64,000 nucleotides of DNA from Treponema vincentii F0403 (GTDB lineage Bacteria; Spirochaetota; Spirochaetia; Treponematales; Treponemataceae). Made by a program: the position numbers and the translations under genes. The notes beneath the pieces are model-generated. The model was not told where the DNA came from. It made no database searches and saw only the letters and a program-made list of their open reading frames with translations. The stretch covers positions 372,001-436,000 of the forward strand of contig NZ_KE332512.1 in assembly GCF_000412995.1 (NCBI RefSeq), in the 5' to 3' direction. This document shows positions 54,252-63,543 of this stretch, piece by piece; the stretch's first letter is position 1, and each line of letters starts with the position of its first letter.

Positions 54252-55485
54252 TTTTCGACACTCCGGTAATTTCGTTTGTCTTCCACCAGACGATCTCCGC
54301 CTGCGTATCTCCTGCAAGAAGCGCCGATAAAATACCGTCGGAAGAAAGATTGAAAGCGTTATACACCAGTTCTTCTGCAGAAACCGATAATACCCGCGTA
54401 TATATCTTATTGGAATGTAAGTCGATTAATTCGAGCATATATCCGTCGGAGCGCGGGGTTGTTAAAAAGCACCAATTATTTGCGGTTACACCGAGCAATC
54501 CGTAAACTTTTTTAACATGGCGGACACCGGTAGAGGTGTCTTCCGTATCTTCATACGGTACAATGTCGATTGTCCGCTCATACCGCTGCTCTTCGATGTT
54601 AAACGTGTAGAGACAGCTTTTATCATAGCTGATCCCTGCGCTCACATTCGTCTCCGCATCGATATCTTCACGGTAATAATCGACTTTAATATACAGCTTC
54701 TTTGCGGTAAAATCGGGAACCGCTTTATCAAGGCTGGAAAAGCCCTTTACTTCGTTGGTATAAGGCGACGGCAATCCGCTGAACGCAATGGGGATTTTGT
54801 ACAGCAAGCTGCCCGTATTGTCGTACCAGTATACCCTAATCCCCGTTGCCGTCCGGCACACAACAATAAGGCCGCCGTTTGAATCCGCATAAAGCCCTTC
54901 GATGGGCGGAAAGGGAGTGCCGCCCGCCCCCTCTTGCCCAACGGTATCGACGAACTCACCTGCCTCGTTAAAATGAATCACCGTGTCGCGCAACGCAAGG
55001 TTTTCCGTTTGATCGTATTCAATCCGTTCTTCGTTGACCGTATCGACGGCAAAAAGATGCTTGCTCGGCGTTACGGCAAGATATGTCGGATGATTCAACG
55101 GATAGGGAACAGCCATACGCGTTGTAATTTTATCCGTTTGGTCGGCATCGACGAATGTCGGCTGCGGGTTTTTTTCGGGATTGTAATAGAGCGCAAGTAA
55201 ATCGCCGAACGATGTCAGCCGCATGATTTTTCCGGCGCTTGAATTGCTGAGGTAAAAAATACCGTCATCCATAGCGAGCTGACTGTCGGGGCGGATATAC
55301 GGACTTGCCAGCTGAAAGAGATCCAGCTGGTCTTCAAAATTCCCGTACTTAATGGAAAAAAGATGCTCCCGCTCCAAGTTCCCCGTTGTTTCTTTACCGC
55401 ACGAAACGGCACAAAGGGAAAAAACGCAATATATGGCAATACAAAGTCCTTTAAAGATACGGCGGCGGCGCAACATTACAATCAT
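54244..55485 (-). CDS. Putative lipoprotein with NHL/beta-propeller-like repeats
   Basis: A 413-residue exported protein. A basic N-terminus and hydrophobic segment end in the lipobox LCAVSC (Cys 29). The rest has repeating strands such as YLAVTPSKHLFAVDT and GLYADSNGGLIVVCRTATG, which suggest a beta-propeller. Similar lipoproteins are conserved in spirochaetes, but I cannot assign a function. It is followed without gap by the membrane protein gene at 53709. Confidence 0.72.
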   Translation of the reverse strand: MIVMLRRRRIFKGLCIAIYCVFSLCAVSCGKETTGNLEREHLFSIKYGNFEDQLDLFQLASPYIRPDSQLAMDDGIFYLSNSSAGKIMRLTSFGDLLALYYNPEKNPQPTFVDADQTDKITTRMAVPYPLNHPTYLAVTPSKHLFAVDTVNEERIEYDQTENLALRDTVIHFNEAGEFVDTVGQEGAGGTPFPPIEGLYADSNGGLIVVCRTATGIRVYWYDNTGSLLYKIPIAFSGLPSPYTNEVKGFSSLDKAVPDFTAKKLYIKVDYYREDIDAETNVSAGISYDKSCLYTFNIEEQRYERTIDIVPYEDTEDTSTGVRHVKKVYGLLGVTANNWCFLTTPRSDGYMLELIDLHSNKIYTRVLSVSAEELVYNAFNLSSDGILSALLAGDTQAEIVWWKTNEITGVSKNE

Positions 55486-55500
55486 CTATTTCCTTAAGAC

Positions 55501-56379
55501 CTATTTGACAACTTCCGCAATGCCCGAAACGAGTCCGGCCATATTCTGAATATCCGCAGGGATGATAATTTTTGTCGATTTTCCGTCGGCTACTTTTTCA
55601 AAGGCTTCAAGACTGCGCAGTTTAATCAGCGCAGGGTCGGCGCCGACATTTTTAATAAGGTTCAAACCTTCGGCAGTCGCTTTCTGGATAGCCAAAATCG
55701 CTTCCGCCTCTCCCTGCGCCCTGCATATAGCGGACTCTTTCTCCGCTTCCGCCTGCAAAATCATCGCCGCTTTTTTTCCTTCCGCTACCAAAATGGAAGA
55801 TTGCTTTTGTCCCTCCGCAATGAGGATAGCCTCGCGCCGTTCCCGTTCGGCACGCATCTGTTTTTCCATCGCTTCCTGAATGGATTCAGGCGGAATGATA
55901 TTCTTTACTTCTACGCGGTTTACCTTAATTCCCCACGGATCGGTCGCCTCATCCAAAATACTCCGCATACGGGTGTTGATAACGTCGCGGCTTGTCAGCG
56001 TGCCGTCAAGCTCCAACTCACCGATAATATTCCGCAAGGTGGTCGCCGACAGATTTTCAATCGCATTCATCGGATTTTCAACGCCGTAGGTATAGAGCTT
56101 AGGATCGGTAATCTGAAAATAGATAACCGTATCGATCATCATGGTAACGTTGTCCTTTGTAATAACCGGCTGGGGCTTAAAGTCGAGCACTCGTTCCTTG
56201 AGCGACACCTTATTCGCGATCCTGTCGACAAACGGCATCTTAACGTGCAGACCGACCTCCCATGACTGGAAATAACCGCCGAGCCGCTCGATGATAAACG
56301 ACTGAGACTGCGGGACAATTCTGATATTTAAAATAAGCAGGATAAGGACAAATATGATTAACGCAAAAACGATCCACAT
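55501..56379 (-). CDS. SPFH/stomatin (slipin) family membrane-scaffold protein
   Basis: A 292-residue protein with an N-terminal membrane anchor (ALIIFVLILLILNIRIVP) and an SPFH domain (about 25-185, RLGGYFQSWEVGLHVKMPFVDR). A coiled-coil region (about 180-240, Ala/Glu-rich AEGKKAAMILQAEAEKE) supports oligomerisation. It is paired with NfeD, the usual partner of this family, and likely organises membrane microdomains or a protease quality-control complex. Confidence 0.88.
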   Translation of the reverse strand: MWIVFALIIFVLILLILNIRIVPQSQSFIIERLGGYFQSWEVGLHVKMPFVDRIANKVSLKERVLDFKPQPVITKDNVTMMIDTVIYFQITDPKLYTYGVENPMNAIENLSATTLRNIIGELELDGTLTSRDVINTRMRSILDEATDPWGIKVNRVEVKNIIPPESIQEAMEKQMRAERERREAILIAEGQKQSSILVAEGKKAAMILQAEAEKESAICRAQGEAEAILAIQKATAEGLNLIKNVGADPALIKLRSLEAFEKVADGKSTKIIIPADIQNMAGLVSGIAEVVK

Positions 56380-56391
56380 AATAAACCTCTT

Positions 56392-56847
56392 TTATATTTT
56401 TTTCACGATGAGGGTAACGCCCTCTATCTTTTTGATGATACACTCATCTCCGGCAGATATTGTCTCGCTGTCGGCGGAAGCGGCAGTCCACACATTCCCG
56501 TTGATTTTAACCTGTCCCTTTTCCCATTCGGTAATGGTTTGAAGCACGAGGGCTTTCTTGCCGATAAGGCTGTCCGCATTGGTCTTTTCCCGTTTGGTAT
56601 GCAGAAATTTCAGCGCAAGGGGACGCGTAAAAAAGAGCAACAGCAGCGCGATAAGGGCAAACAGAACGCACTGCGCATAAAACGGCGGCTGCAATAGCGA
56701 GATAAAGATCATCAGTACGGCGCTGAGTGCAAACCAAATAGTGGTTAAACCGAGCGTCAATCCTTCGATAACTGCGCAGACCACTGCAATGCCGAACCAA
56801 AACCACGGCGTATAAAGCGCTAAAAGCATCGGCAGGTTAAGGAGCAT
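56392..56847 (-). CDS. NfeD family membrane protein
   Basis: A 151-residue protein with three or four hydrophobic helices and a C-terminal OB-fold domain (LIGKKALVLQTITEWEKGQV, ISAGDECIIKKIEG). It lies 12 nt upstream of the SPFH gene in the transcription direction; NfeD and SPFH proteins act together in the membrane. The short (single OB) form lacks the protease domain of long NfeD proteins. Confidence 0.87.
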   Translation of the reverse strand: MLLNLPMLLALYTPWFWFGIAVVCAVIEGLTLGLTTIWFALSAVLMIFISLLQPPFYAQCVLFALIALLLLFFTRPLALKFLHTKREKTNADSLIGKKALVLQTITEWEKGQVKINGNVWTAASADSETISAGDECIIKKIEGVTLIVKKI

Positions 56848-56859
56848 GAAGAAGTTTCC

Positions 56860-58461
56860 TTACGTTCGGGCCAGCGCCGCTCCGATAAAGTCGCGGAACA
56901 GCGGGTGCGGCTTATTCGGGCGGGAGGCAAATTCGGGATGGAACTGCACCGCAACAAACCACGGATGATTTTTCAGTTCGACGATTTCCACCAAATTACG
57001 TTCAGGGTTAATTCCCGAAAGCAGCATATCGGAGTTTTCAAACTGACTGCGGTACAAATTATTAAATTCATAGCGGTGCCGGTGGCGCTCGCGTATTTCA
57101 TGCATTTTATATGCCTGCTCCGCCTTGCTGTTTTCGGCAACCATGCAGCGGAAGGATCCGAGCCTTAACGTACCGCCGAGCTGCACGTCTTTTTGATCGG
57201 GCATCAAGTCGATAACCGGTTCGCAATTTTTGATAAACTCGGAGGAATGCGCGCGCGTTAAGCCGAGTACATGGCGGGCAAATTCGATAACGGCAATCTG
57301 CATACCAAGGCAAATACCGAAATAAGGAACCCCTTTGGTGCGCGCGTATTCGGCGGTAAGCACCATGCCTTCAATACCGCGCTCGCCGAAACCGCCCGGA
57401 ACGATAACCGCATCTGAGCCTTTTAACAGCTCCTCGGCCTTTGCTTCGTCCGTAATTTTCGCCGCATCGATCCACACCTGTTTTACGCGCGCGTGGTGAT
57501 ACACCCCTGCCGCAGTCAGCGCCTCGCTCACGCTTAAATATGCATCGGGCAGCTCGGTGTATTTGCCGACAAGGGTAACCGTAACCTCTTTTTCGGGATG
57601 ATAATAGGATTCAACCATTTCCCTCCACGACTGCAAATCGGGTTCGGGATTGGGAATATTGAAAAGCTCGCAGATTTTCTTACCGAGGTTACCTTCCTCC
57701 AGCATCAGCGGAACTTCGTAGATGGACTTTGCGGTAAGGTTTTCGATAATGGCATCTTGACTGACATTGCAAAAGAGGCTGAGTTTTTCACGGATGGATT
57801 TGCTGAGTTTTTTTTCACTGCGGCACATAATGATATCGGGCTGGATTCCGAAGCCGAGCAGTTCCTTAACGCTGTGCTGCATGGGCTTGGTTTTAAGCTC
57901 GCCGCATTCCTTTAAATACGGTAAAAGGCCGAGGTGAATAAAAAGGCAATGCTCCCTACCGACCGTGTTTCTGATTTGCCGGATTGCTTCTATAAAAGGA
58001 AGCGATTCGATGTCGCCGACCGTACCGCCTATTTCCGTGATAACGATATCGCTGCCGGTTTGCTCCGCCGTCCGCATAATACGGTTTTTAATCTCGTCGG
58101 TAACATGGGGGATAACCTGCACGGTCGCTCCGCAATAGTCCCCTGCCCGTTCATGGTCTAAAATGGAAAGATACACTTTCCCAGCCGTGTGGCTGTTGAA
58201 TTTATGCAACGCGACATCGGTAAACCGTTCGTAATGCCCGAGATCGAGGTCTGTTTCGCCTCCGTCCTCCGTTACAAACACTTCCCCGTGCTGATAGGGG
58301 TTCATTGTCCCCGGATCGATATTCAAATAAGGATCAAATTTTTGATTGATAACCGAAAAACCTCTGCTTTTAAGCAAAAGTCCGATAGACGCAGCGGTAA
58401 TGCCCTTTCCAAGAGAAGAAACAACTCCGCCGGTAATAAAAATAAAACGCGCTTTCATCAT
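56860..58461 (-). CDS. pyrG: CTP synthase PyrG
   Basis: A 533-residue enzyme that aminates UTP to CTP using glutamine and ATP. The N-terminal domain shows [20 protein letters not shown] and [19 protein letters not shown]; the glutaminase domain has [17 protein letters not shown] with the nucleophile Cys and QFHPEF with the catalytic His. ATG 58461 is chosen; the frame extends a few codons upstream and a second ATG is directly adjacent. It ends 13 nt before the NfeD start. Confidence 0.94.
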   Translation of the reverse strand: MMKARFIFITGGVVSSLGKGITAASIGLLLKSRGFSVINQKFDPYLNIDPGTMNPYQHGEVFVTEDGGETDLDLGHYERFTDVALHKFNSHTAGKVYLSILDHERAGDYCGATVQVIPHVTDEIKNRIMRTAEQTGSDIVITEIGGTVGDIESLPFIEAIRQIRNTVGREHCLFIHLGLLPYLKECGELKTKPMQHSVKELLGFGIQPDIIMCRSEKKLSKSIREKLSLFCNVSQDAIIENLTAKSIYEVPLMLEEGNLGKKICELFNIPNPEPDLQSWREMVESYYHPEKEVTVTLVGKYTELPDAYLSVSEALTAAGVYHHARVKQVWIDAAKITDEAKAEELLKGSDAVIVPGGFGERGIEGMVLTAEYARTKGVPYFGICLGMQIAVIEFARHVLGLTRAHSSEFIKNCEPVIDLMPDQKDVQLGGTLRLGSFRCMVAENSKAEQAYKMHEIRERHRHRYEFNNLYRSQFENSDMLLSGINPERNLVEIVELKNHPWFVAVQFHPEFASRPNKPHPLFRDFIGAALART

Positions 58462-58529
58462 GGACGCTACTATACCATATTTTGAGGGCTTCCGCAATCA
58501 ACATATCTCAACGCAGAACGCACAGATTC

Positions 58530-58547
58530 AATTCATAATTATGAATT
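58530..58547 (+). repeat. 18-bp perfect palindrome AATTCATAATTATGAATT
   Basis: Perfect dyad in the pyrG/lipoprotein intergenic region, using the same AATTATGAATT sequence as the tandem heptamers at 5760-5787. Could be a regulator-binding site or a generic AT-rich spacer. Confidence 0.5.
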
Positions 58548-58606
58548 ATTTTGTTATCCCTTATTTACATATTGCATTTAAATAAAAAAATCTATACAAT
58601 GAGACG

Positions 58607-58632
58607 TTTCTAAAAGCTCCGGTTTTTAGAGA
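58607..58632 (+). repeat. Dispersed hairpin repeat, copy at 58607
   Basis: TTTCTAAAA (58607-58615) pairs with TTTTAGAGAA-type sequence (58624-58632), 7 bp perfect plus flanking G-U and T-A pairs. CTCCGG loop matches the CCGG core of other copies. Confidence 0.65.
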
Positions 58633-58649
58633 ATGTCAATTATTAAAAA

Positions 58650-58675
58650 CTCAACGGGGTATTCGTCCCCTTGAG
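58650..58675 (+). promoter_or_regulatory. Leader hairpin upstream of the repeat lipoprotein
   Basis: CTCAA-C-GGGG pairs with CCCC-TTGAG through a 7-nt loop, leaving a single bulged C. It ends 16 nt before aaggaggg and 27 nt before the ATG, so it could influence translation or stability of the lipoprotein mRNA. The 240-bp gap 58462-58701 also contains the palindrome and hairpin repeat listed separately. Confidence 0.5.
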
Positions 58676-58701
58676 GGGTATCATTTAAGGAGGGTCATAA
58701 A

Positions 58702-61410
58702 ATGACCGAATGTACAAAAAGTCTGCAGCGGGTGGGCCTGCGCAGGAGTATTTGGCGTAAATGCCTTTTAGCAGGGAGCGTACTGCTTGCAATGTCGCTC
58801 TTTTTTTCATGTCAGCCGAATGTGCCGTCAGGCGGCAATTCAGATAAAACGTACACCGTCAACCATAATTTTGCAAGAGTTGAAAGCGGTTACGATGTAG
58901 AGAAGGAAGAACTTTCCGGTCCGGTCGATAGCGAAACGAAGGCTGCCGCAAAGCAAAAGGACGGCTTTGAGCTTGACAAAACCAAGCATACTGACGGAAA
59001 AATAGCACAAGCAACAATAAAAGCCGACGGTTCCACCGTTGTCGATATTTATTATGCACGCAAAGAGGTTACGCTCACCTTTAAGCTGAACAGCGGTAAA
59101 TTCGGCGAAAGTACGGATGACAAAACGATGAAAGGAAAATTCGGCGAGCCATTAATTAAACCGGAGGAGCCTAAACAGGACGGCTATACGTTTACAGGCT
59201 GGGAGCCTAAGCTTCAGGGAACATTCCCTGCTGCCGATACAACCTATACGGCAAAGTGGGCAAAGGGCGAACTGCCTAAATACACGGTAAACCACTGGCA
59301 GCAAAACATCAATTCGGAAACGGGTACGGTGTATGACAGTGCCGTCTATGCAGCGCCGAATTATACGTGTAAAGAAGCAGAGACTAAGCACGGTTATGAA
59401 GGAGAGCAAACCCAAGCGGAAGCAAAAACGGATTATGACGGCTTTGAGCTGGACAAAACCAAGCATCCTGACGGAAAGATAACACAAGTAACAATTAACG
59501 CCGACGGTTCCGCCGTTGTCGATATTTACTATGTGCGCAAAGAAGTTACGCTCACCTTTAAGCTTGACGGCGGTAAGTTCGGTGAAAGTACGGACGACAA
59601 AACGGTAAAAGGTAAATACGGCGAAACCAAAGTCGAAGGCAAAGAGCTAAAAGACTATATTACCAAACCGGAAAAAGACGGTATGCAGTTTGCCGGATGG
59701 AACACGGACAAAGTTGAAACTCCTGCAAGTTTCCCGTCAAAGGACACCGAATACACCGCGCAGTGGGAAACACCCAAAGAGGGATCCTATAAAGTCATAC
59801 ATTGGAAGCAGCCGCTCCCCGGTAATCAATATAAACCTGAAGATAAAGAAGAACAGTCTCTGAACGGCACTGTAGGCGATTACACCAAGGCGGAAGTCAA
59901 AACAACCTATACGGGTTTCCATTTAAGTAAATCGCAGCATCCGGACGGTACAATAAAACAGCAAAAAATCGAGACAGGCGGCAAAACCGTTATCAACATT
60001 TATTATGACAGGGATGTGTTTGACGTAACATTCAAACTGGGGAACAACCATCAGGATATTAAAATGTCAAAACCATACGAAACGCCGATGGATGAATCTG
60101 TTGTGCCTCAAAATATAGCGCCGCCGGAAGGAAAAGTTTTCGATAAATGGGAGCCGGGTCTACCGGCCACCATTACCGAAACAAAAACCTATACGGTAGT
60201 ATGGAAGAATCGCCCGGCGAATACGGCATCCTACAAGGTTGAACATTGGAAGCAGAAAGTTAATGCCCTGACGGGAAAAGTCTATGACAAAGATGATAAA
60301 ACAAATGGCTATGAGCAAAAAGATCCGACTGAAACGAAGAATGGTTCAATAGGTAGCTCGACAGCGGCAGTCGCTAAAGAGTATGAGGGCTTTGAAACAC
60401 CTACCGTTACACAAGAAATCATAAAAGCAGACGGTTCAACGGTTGTAAAGATTTATTACGTGCGCAAAGAAGTTACGCTTACCTTTGACCCGAACGGCGG
60501 AAAAATCGGCGCAAGTACGGGTGTTAAAGAGGTGAAAGTCCGATTCGGCGAAACAATACAAGAAACCGATGTCAGCACGCCGGAAAAAGATGATGCGGAT
60601 TTTGACGGCTGGAAGCCTCAAGTATATCCGGGGACAACCAAGGTTCTCGTCACTGATGCAACAACATATACCGCACAGTGGAAGACTGTAAAGGAACTGG
60701 AAATTACAACCCAGCCGAACAAAATTGCCTATAATAAGGGCGAGCAGCTTGATCTTGCAGGATTGGCATTCGTTGTAAAATATGTTGAAGGGGGTTCTAA
60801 AACACTAACGCATAAGTGGGATGCCGGTAAGTATACGGTTTCCGGCTTTAATCCAACTACGACAGGAGAGCAAACGATCACCGTAACCTATAAGAAAGCA
60901 GCGCTCACATTTAAAGTTACCGTCCAAGAGCAAACATTGCCGAGCCAAACATTTGCTATCGGCGATATTATCGACAAGGACAGAACCAAGTATAAAATAG
61001 GTGATTTTAAAGGTCCTGCTTCCGGTAAAACATGGAAGGACTACTATGTCATCATTGCGGTAGACGGAACAAAATATGTCGGTGTGCAGTATATACCGGA
61101 TAATACGGGCTATATATGGACAGGTGATAATATTGAGACGGCCTATAAGCGGCTTACAGAGTTCGGTAATCGATATCTGACCAAAGATGAGGTCAAAACG
61201 ATTCTTAATAATAAAAACAGTGTTAAACAAGCGATAGAAAAAACAGGAATTCTTGACTACGAGAAGTATTACCTTCGGAACACGCAGTTTACTGCATCTA
61301 CTATTGTATCATCGAATAATGGTACTACTTTCGAGGATGGAGACGGTATGTCGGTAAATCCTAGCGGTGGACAAAACGTTTTACCGATAGCTGCCAGAAC
61401 GTTTGAGTAA
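58702..61410 (+). CDS. Large lipoprotein with InlB-type repeats, Ig-like domain and a C-terminal domain
   Basis: A 902-residue surface-type protein after a strong aaggaggg site. The signal ends with Cys37 (SLFFSC), so it is probably lipidated. Four units of about 140-170 residues start with YTVNH or YKVEHW and each contains DIYY...KEVTLTF..GGK and a GW..P...YTAQW segment (InlB B-repeat/MucBP-like). They begin at about 58852, 59281, 59788 and 60232. A Big_3-type Ig domain follows (ITTQPNKIAYNKGEQLDLAG), then a C-terminal domain of about 150 residues seen in other treponeme lipoproteins. A likely adhesin or surface scaffold by analogy; no ligand is predictable. Confidence 0.85.
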   Translation: MTECTKSLQRVGLRRSIWRKCLLAGSVLLAMSLFFSCQPNVPSGGNSDKTYTVNHNFARVESGYDVEKEELSGPVDSETKAAAKQKDGFELDKTKHTDGKIAQATIKADGSTVVDIYYARKEVTLTFKLNSGKFGESTDDKTMKGKFGEPLIKPEEPKQDGYTFTGWEPKLQGTFPAADTTYTAKWAKGELPKYTVNHWQQNINSETGTVYDSAVYAAPNYTCKEAETKHGYEGEQTQAEAKTDYDGFELDKTKHPDGKITQVTINADGSAVVDIYYVRKEVTLTFKLDGGKFGESTDDKTVKGKYGETKVEGKELKDYITKPEKDGMQFAGWNTDKVETPASFPSKDTEYTAQWETPKEGSYKVIHWKQPLPGNQYKPEDKEEQSLNGTVGDYTKAEVKTTYTGFHLSKSQHPDGTIKQQKIETGGKTVINIYYDRDVFDVTFKLGNNHQDIKMSKPYETPMDESVVPQNIAPPEGKVFDKWEPGLPATITETKTYTVVWKNRPANTASYKVEHWKQKVNALTGKVYDKDDKTNGYEQKDPTETKNGSIGSSTAAVAKEYEGFETPTVTQEIIKADGSTVVKIYYVRKEVTLTFDPNGGKIGASTGVKEVKVRFGETIQETDVSTPEKDDADFDGWKPQVYPGTTKVLVTDATTYTAQWKTVKELEITTQPNKIAYNKGEQLDLAGLAFVVKYVEGGSKTLTHKWDAGKYTVSGFNPTTTGEQTITVTYKKAALTFKVTVQEQTLPSQTFAIGDIIDKDRTKYKIGDFKGPASGKTWKDYYVIIAVDGTKYVGVQYIPDNTGYIWTGDNIETAYKRLTEFGNRYLTKDEVKTILNNKNSVKQAIEKTGILDYEKYYLRNTQFTASTIVSSNNGTTFEDGDGMSVNPSGGQNVLPIAARTFE
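58960..59624 (+). repeat. Two long near-identical DNA repeats inside the lipoprotein gene
   Basis: The segment 58960-59147 recurs at 59437-59624 with most positions identical (both begin GACGGCTTTGAGCT and include GACAAAACCAAGCAT). They are 477 bp apart and in phase. Recombination between them would delete one repeat unit without a frameshift, a way to vary repeat number. Confidence 0.8.
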
Positions 61411-61460
61411 GCAAATAACTTTGCTCTCATATCTTTTCTACCCTGCGTAAAAGCATGGCC

Positions 61461-61536
61461 GGGGATGTCGAAAAAGTAACCGGCTTTTGCGACATCCCCA
61501 ATCCCGCCCGGCGGTATCCGTTGGGCGGGATTTTTT
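61461..61536 (+). terminator. Tandem hairpins with strong rho-independent terminator after the lipoprotein gene
   Basis: A first 10-bp stem (GGGGATGTCG 61461-61470 with CGACATCCCC 61490-61499) is followed directly by AATCCCGCCC (61500-61509) pairing with GGGCGGGATT (61523-61532) and a T-run (61531-61536). The second is a textbook terminator. The gap to the LolA-like gene (61537-61656) holds nothing else recognised. Confidence 0.9.
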
Positions 61537-61656
61537 ATTTACAGAGGGGGGCGGAACTCTTTCGGGCATCTTTAAAACCTGCCGCCGCTGCATCATAGTG
61601 CATCCGTAAAAAACTGAAATATTGACTTTATCGCTCATTTCTGCTTTACTAGTCGA

Positions 61657-62343
61657 GTGAAAAAAACGATAGCTTTTGCAGCCGTTATATTCGGCTTTTA
61701 TATAACAGCATTTTGCCAATCCATTACAACTGCAAGCGTATTTTTTGCCGGCATGTCCGAACAATACGGTGCGCTTTCCGATTACACTGCAAATTTAACC
61801 GTTTCAACCGGATCGGGTTCAAAAGTTCAGACAATGGAAGCAACCGTATATTTCAAACGCCCGAACCGGCTGCGCATCGATTTTACCAAACCGAATGAGC
61901 AGGTTATTCTTTTTACCGGCGACACATTGACCATTTACGTTCCCTCCTACCGGATGGTTTTAAACCAAACGATAGAAAAAGATTCTTCTGCCGGTACAGC
62001 CAACCTTGCAACTCCGCAAGGTTTATCGCTGCTAAGGCGTTCGTACACTATCGCGTATGAAACGGGAGCCGATCCCCAGCCGCTGGAAGAAGGTTCTGCC
62101 GAACAGGTTGTGGTGCTTGCGCTAAACCGCCGTTCCGCTTCGGAAACTTTTAGAAATCTCCGCCTGCTCGTTTCTCCCGAAACCAAATTGATTAGGCGGA
62201 TTGAAGCATGGCCTATTTCCGGCAGTAAGATAACATTCGATTTTTCAGCTTACCGATTGAATACGGGGATTCCGGATTCCCGATTTTTATATGATATACC
62301 GCCGAATGCGGATATGCTGAACAACTTTTTATTTGAAGAATAA
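61657..62343 (+). CDS. LolA-like outer-membrane lipoprotein carrier family protein
   Basis: A 228-residue protein starting with GTG. Residues 1-20 form a signal peptide (IAFAAVIFGFYITAFC). The rest resembles LolA: FAGMSEQYGALSDYTANLTV, YFKRPNRLRIDFTKPNEQVI, and a beta-barrel half-fold that ferries lipoproteins across the periplasm. Spirochaetes have LolA-like proteins for their many lipoproteins. Downstream are a RodZ-like and the RimO gene. Confidence 0.82.
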   Translation: MKKTIAFAAVIFGFYITAFCQSITTASVFFAGMSEQYGALSDYTANLTVSTGSGSKVQTMEATVYFKRPNRLRIDFTKPNEQVILFTGDTLTIYVPSYRMVLNQTIEKDSSAGTANLATPQGLSLLRRSYTIAYETGADPQPLEEGSAEQVVVLALNRRSASETFRNLRLLVSPETKLIRRIEAWPISGSKITFDFSAYRLNTGIPDSRFLYDIPPNADMLNNFLFEE

Positions 62344-62364
62344 CAGTGCGGTGAGCCACGCACC

Positions 62365-62413
62365 AATGCAGCAGTTTCCAAAGCGGATCCTTTGTTCAAC
62401 TGCTGCATTTTAA
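62365..62413 (+). terminator. 12-bp perfect intercistronic hairpin before the RodZ-like gene
   Basis: AATGCAGCAGTT (62365-62376) pairs perfectly with AACTGCTGCATT (62398-62409), with an inner CAAAG/CTTTG stem (62379-62383, 62390-62394). Followed by TTTT and then aaggaagg, the start site of the next gene. A shorter GTGCG/CGCAC stem precedes it. It looks like a terminator but sits in front of the ribosome binding site, so attenuation or transcript stabilisation is possible. Confidence 0.6.
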
Positions 62414-62424
62414 GGAAGGAATAG

Positions 62425-63543
62425 ATGCAGGATATAGGCAATGTATTACAAAAAGCACGTAATGAAAAACAAATAGGACTTGAACAAGCTTCCAGAGAAA
62501 CGAATATTGCCCGCAGATATTTGGAGGCCTTGGAAACCGGTATGTATGAGGTGTTCCCCGGCGAACCGTATATTGTCGGTTTTTTAAGGAATTATGCGGA
62601 ATACTTAGGATTAAACCCGAACGAATGCGTTACACTGTATAAACAGGCAAAAATACAGGAAACCGCTGTTCCGCCCGAAAAGCTTATTCCACACAGGCAG
62701 TTTACCGTCCCCCGCGGGGTGTTTATAGGGGCGGGCGTATTTATTCTCTTAATAGTGATATTTTTTATCGGCAGAATAGCGGCTTCAAAAATCGGTACGA
62801 TGATAAGCAACAGACCGGTACAACAAGCCGGACAAACTGAAGTAATCGAAAAAAAAGAAAACGCTTCCTACACGCTTTCTCAAGAAGTTTTTGAAAAACG
62901 CTTATATCAGGGTGATACCGTTATTCTCCCGCTTGACGGAAAAGAGTATCAAATAAAAGTAGAAAAAACAGCGCCCGAACTGTATCTTGCAACGGATATC
63001 GGCACGCAAATTATTGCATTAGGTCAAAGCCTTGTCCTCGACCTGAACGGCGATGTCGCCGGCGACTTAAAGATTTCCGTTGAAGATATCGATGTATCCG
63101 ATGAATCGAAAGGCGCTTTGGTAGAAATTCTGACAACCGGTTTTTCGGAGTCTGCTGTTGCAGAAGTTCCGAACATCAAGGTTTCCGATCAAGATACTCA
63201 ATCCGAATCGTCAAAATACAAGGTACTGTTCGATGCAGGTTCTGCCTATCCGGTAACCTTAAATGCAACATTCCGCAGCTACTGTCTTTTCCGCTATGAG
63301 CAGGACAGAACTAACCGCGATGAACGGTACTACCAAAAATCGGAACAGCTGACCGTCCAAGCAAATAACGGCATCCGCATTTGGGCTTCAAATGGAAACG
63401 CCGTTAAGATGCAGATTATTGCAGGCGGAAAAACCATCGATATAGAAGTAAGCCGCCCGGGTGAAGTCATCGTTAAAGATTTAAAATGGGTCAAGGATGA
63501 TGAATCCGGCCGCTATAAATTTGTGGTAATGGAAGTTGACTAA
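62425..63543 (+). CDS. RodZ-like protein: HTH_25 domain, one membrane helix, DUF4115
   Basis: A 372-residue protein. An N-terminal Xre-type helix-turn-helix (residues about 1-70: IGLEQASRETNIARRYLEAL, PYIVGFLRNYAEYLGL) is followed by one membrane helix near residues 97-118 and a periplasmic part ending in a DUF4115-like domain (about 275-372, GIRIWASNGNAVKMQIIAGG). RodZ links MreB to the elongasome in other bacteria. The overall layout matches, though sequence identity to E. coli RodZ is not evident. Overlaps rimO by 8 nt. Confidence 0.8.
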   Translation: MQDIGNVLQKARNEKQIGLEQASRETNIARRYLEALETGMYEVFPGEPYIVGFLRNYAEYLGLNPNECVTLYKQAKIQETAVPPEKLIPHRQFTVPRGVFIGAGVFILLIVIFFIGRIAASKIGTMISNRPVQQAGQTEVIEKKENASYTLSQEVFEKRLYQGDTVILPLDGKEYQIKVEKTAPELYLATDIGTQIIALGQSLVLDLNGDVAGDLKISVEDIDVSDESKGALVEILTTGFSESAVAEVPNIKVSDQDTQSESSKYKVLFDAGSAYPVTLNATFRSYCLFRYEQDRTNRDERYYQKSEQLTVQANNGIRIWASNGNAVKMQIIAGGKTIDIEVSRPGEVIVKDLKWVKDDESGRYKFVVMEVD

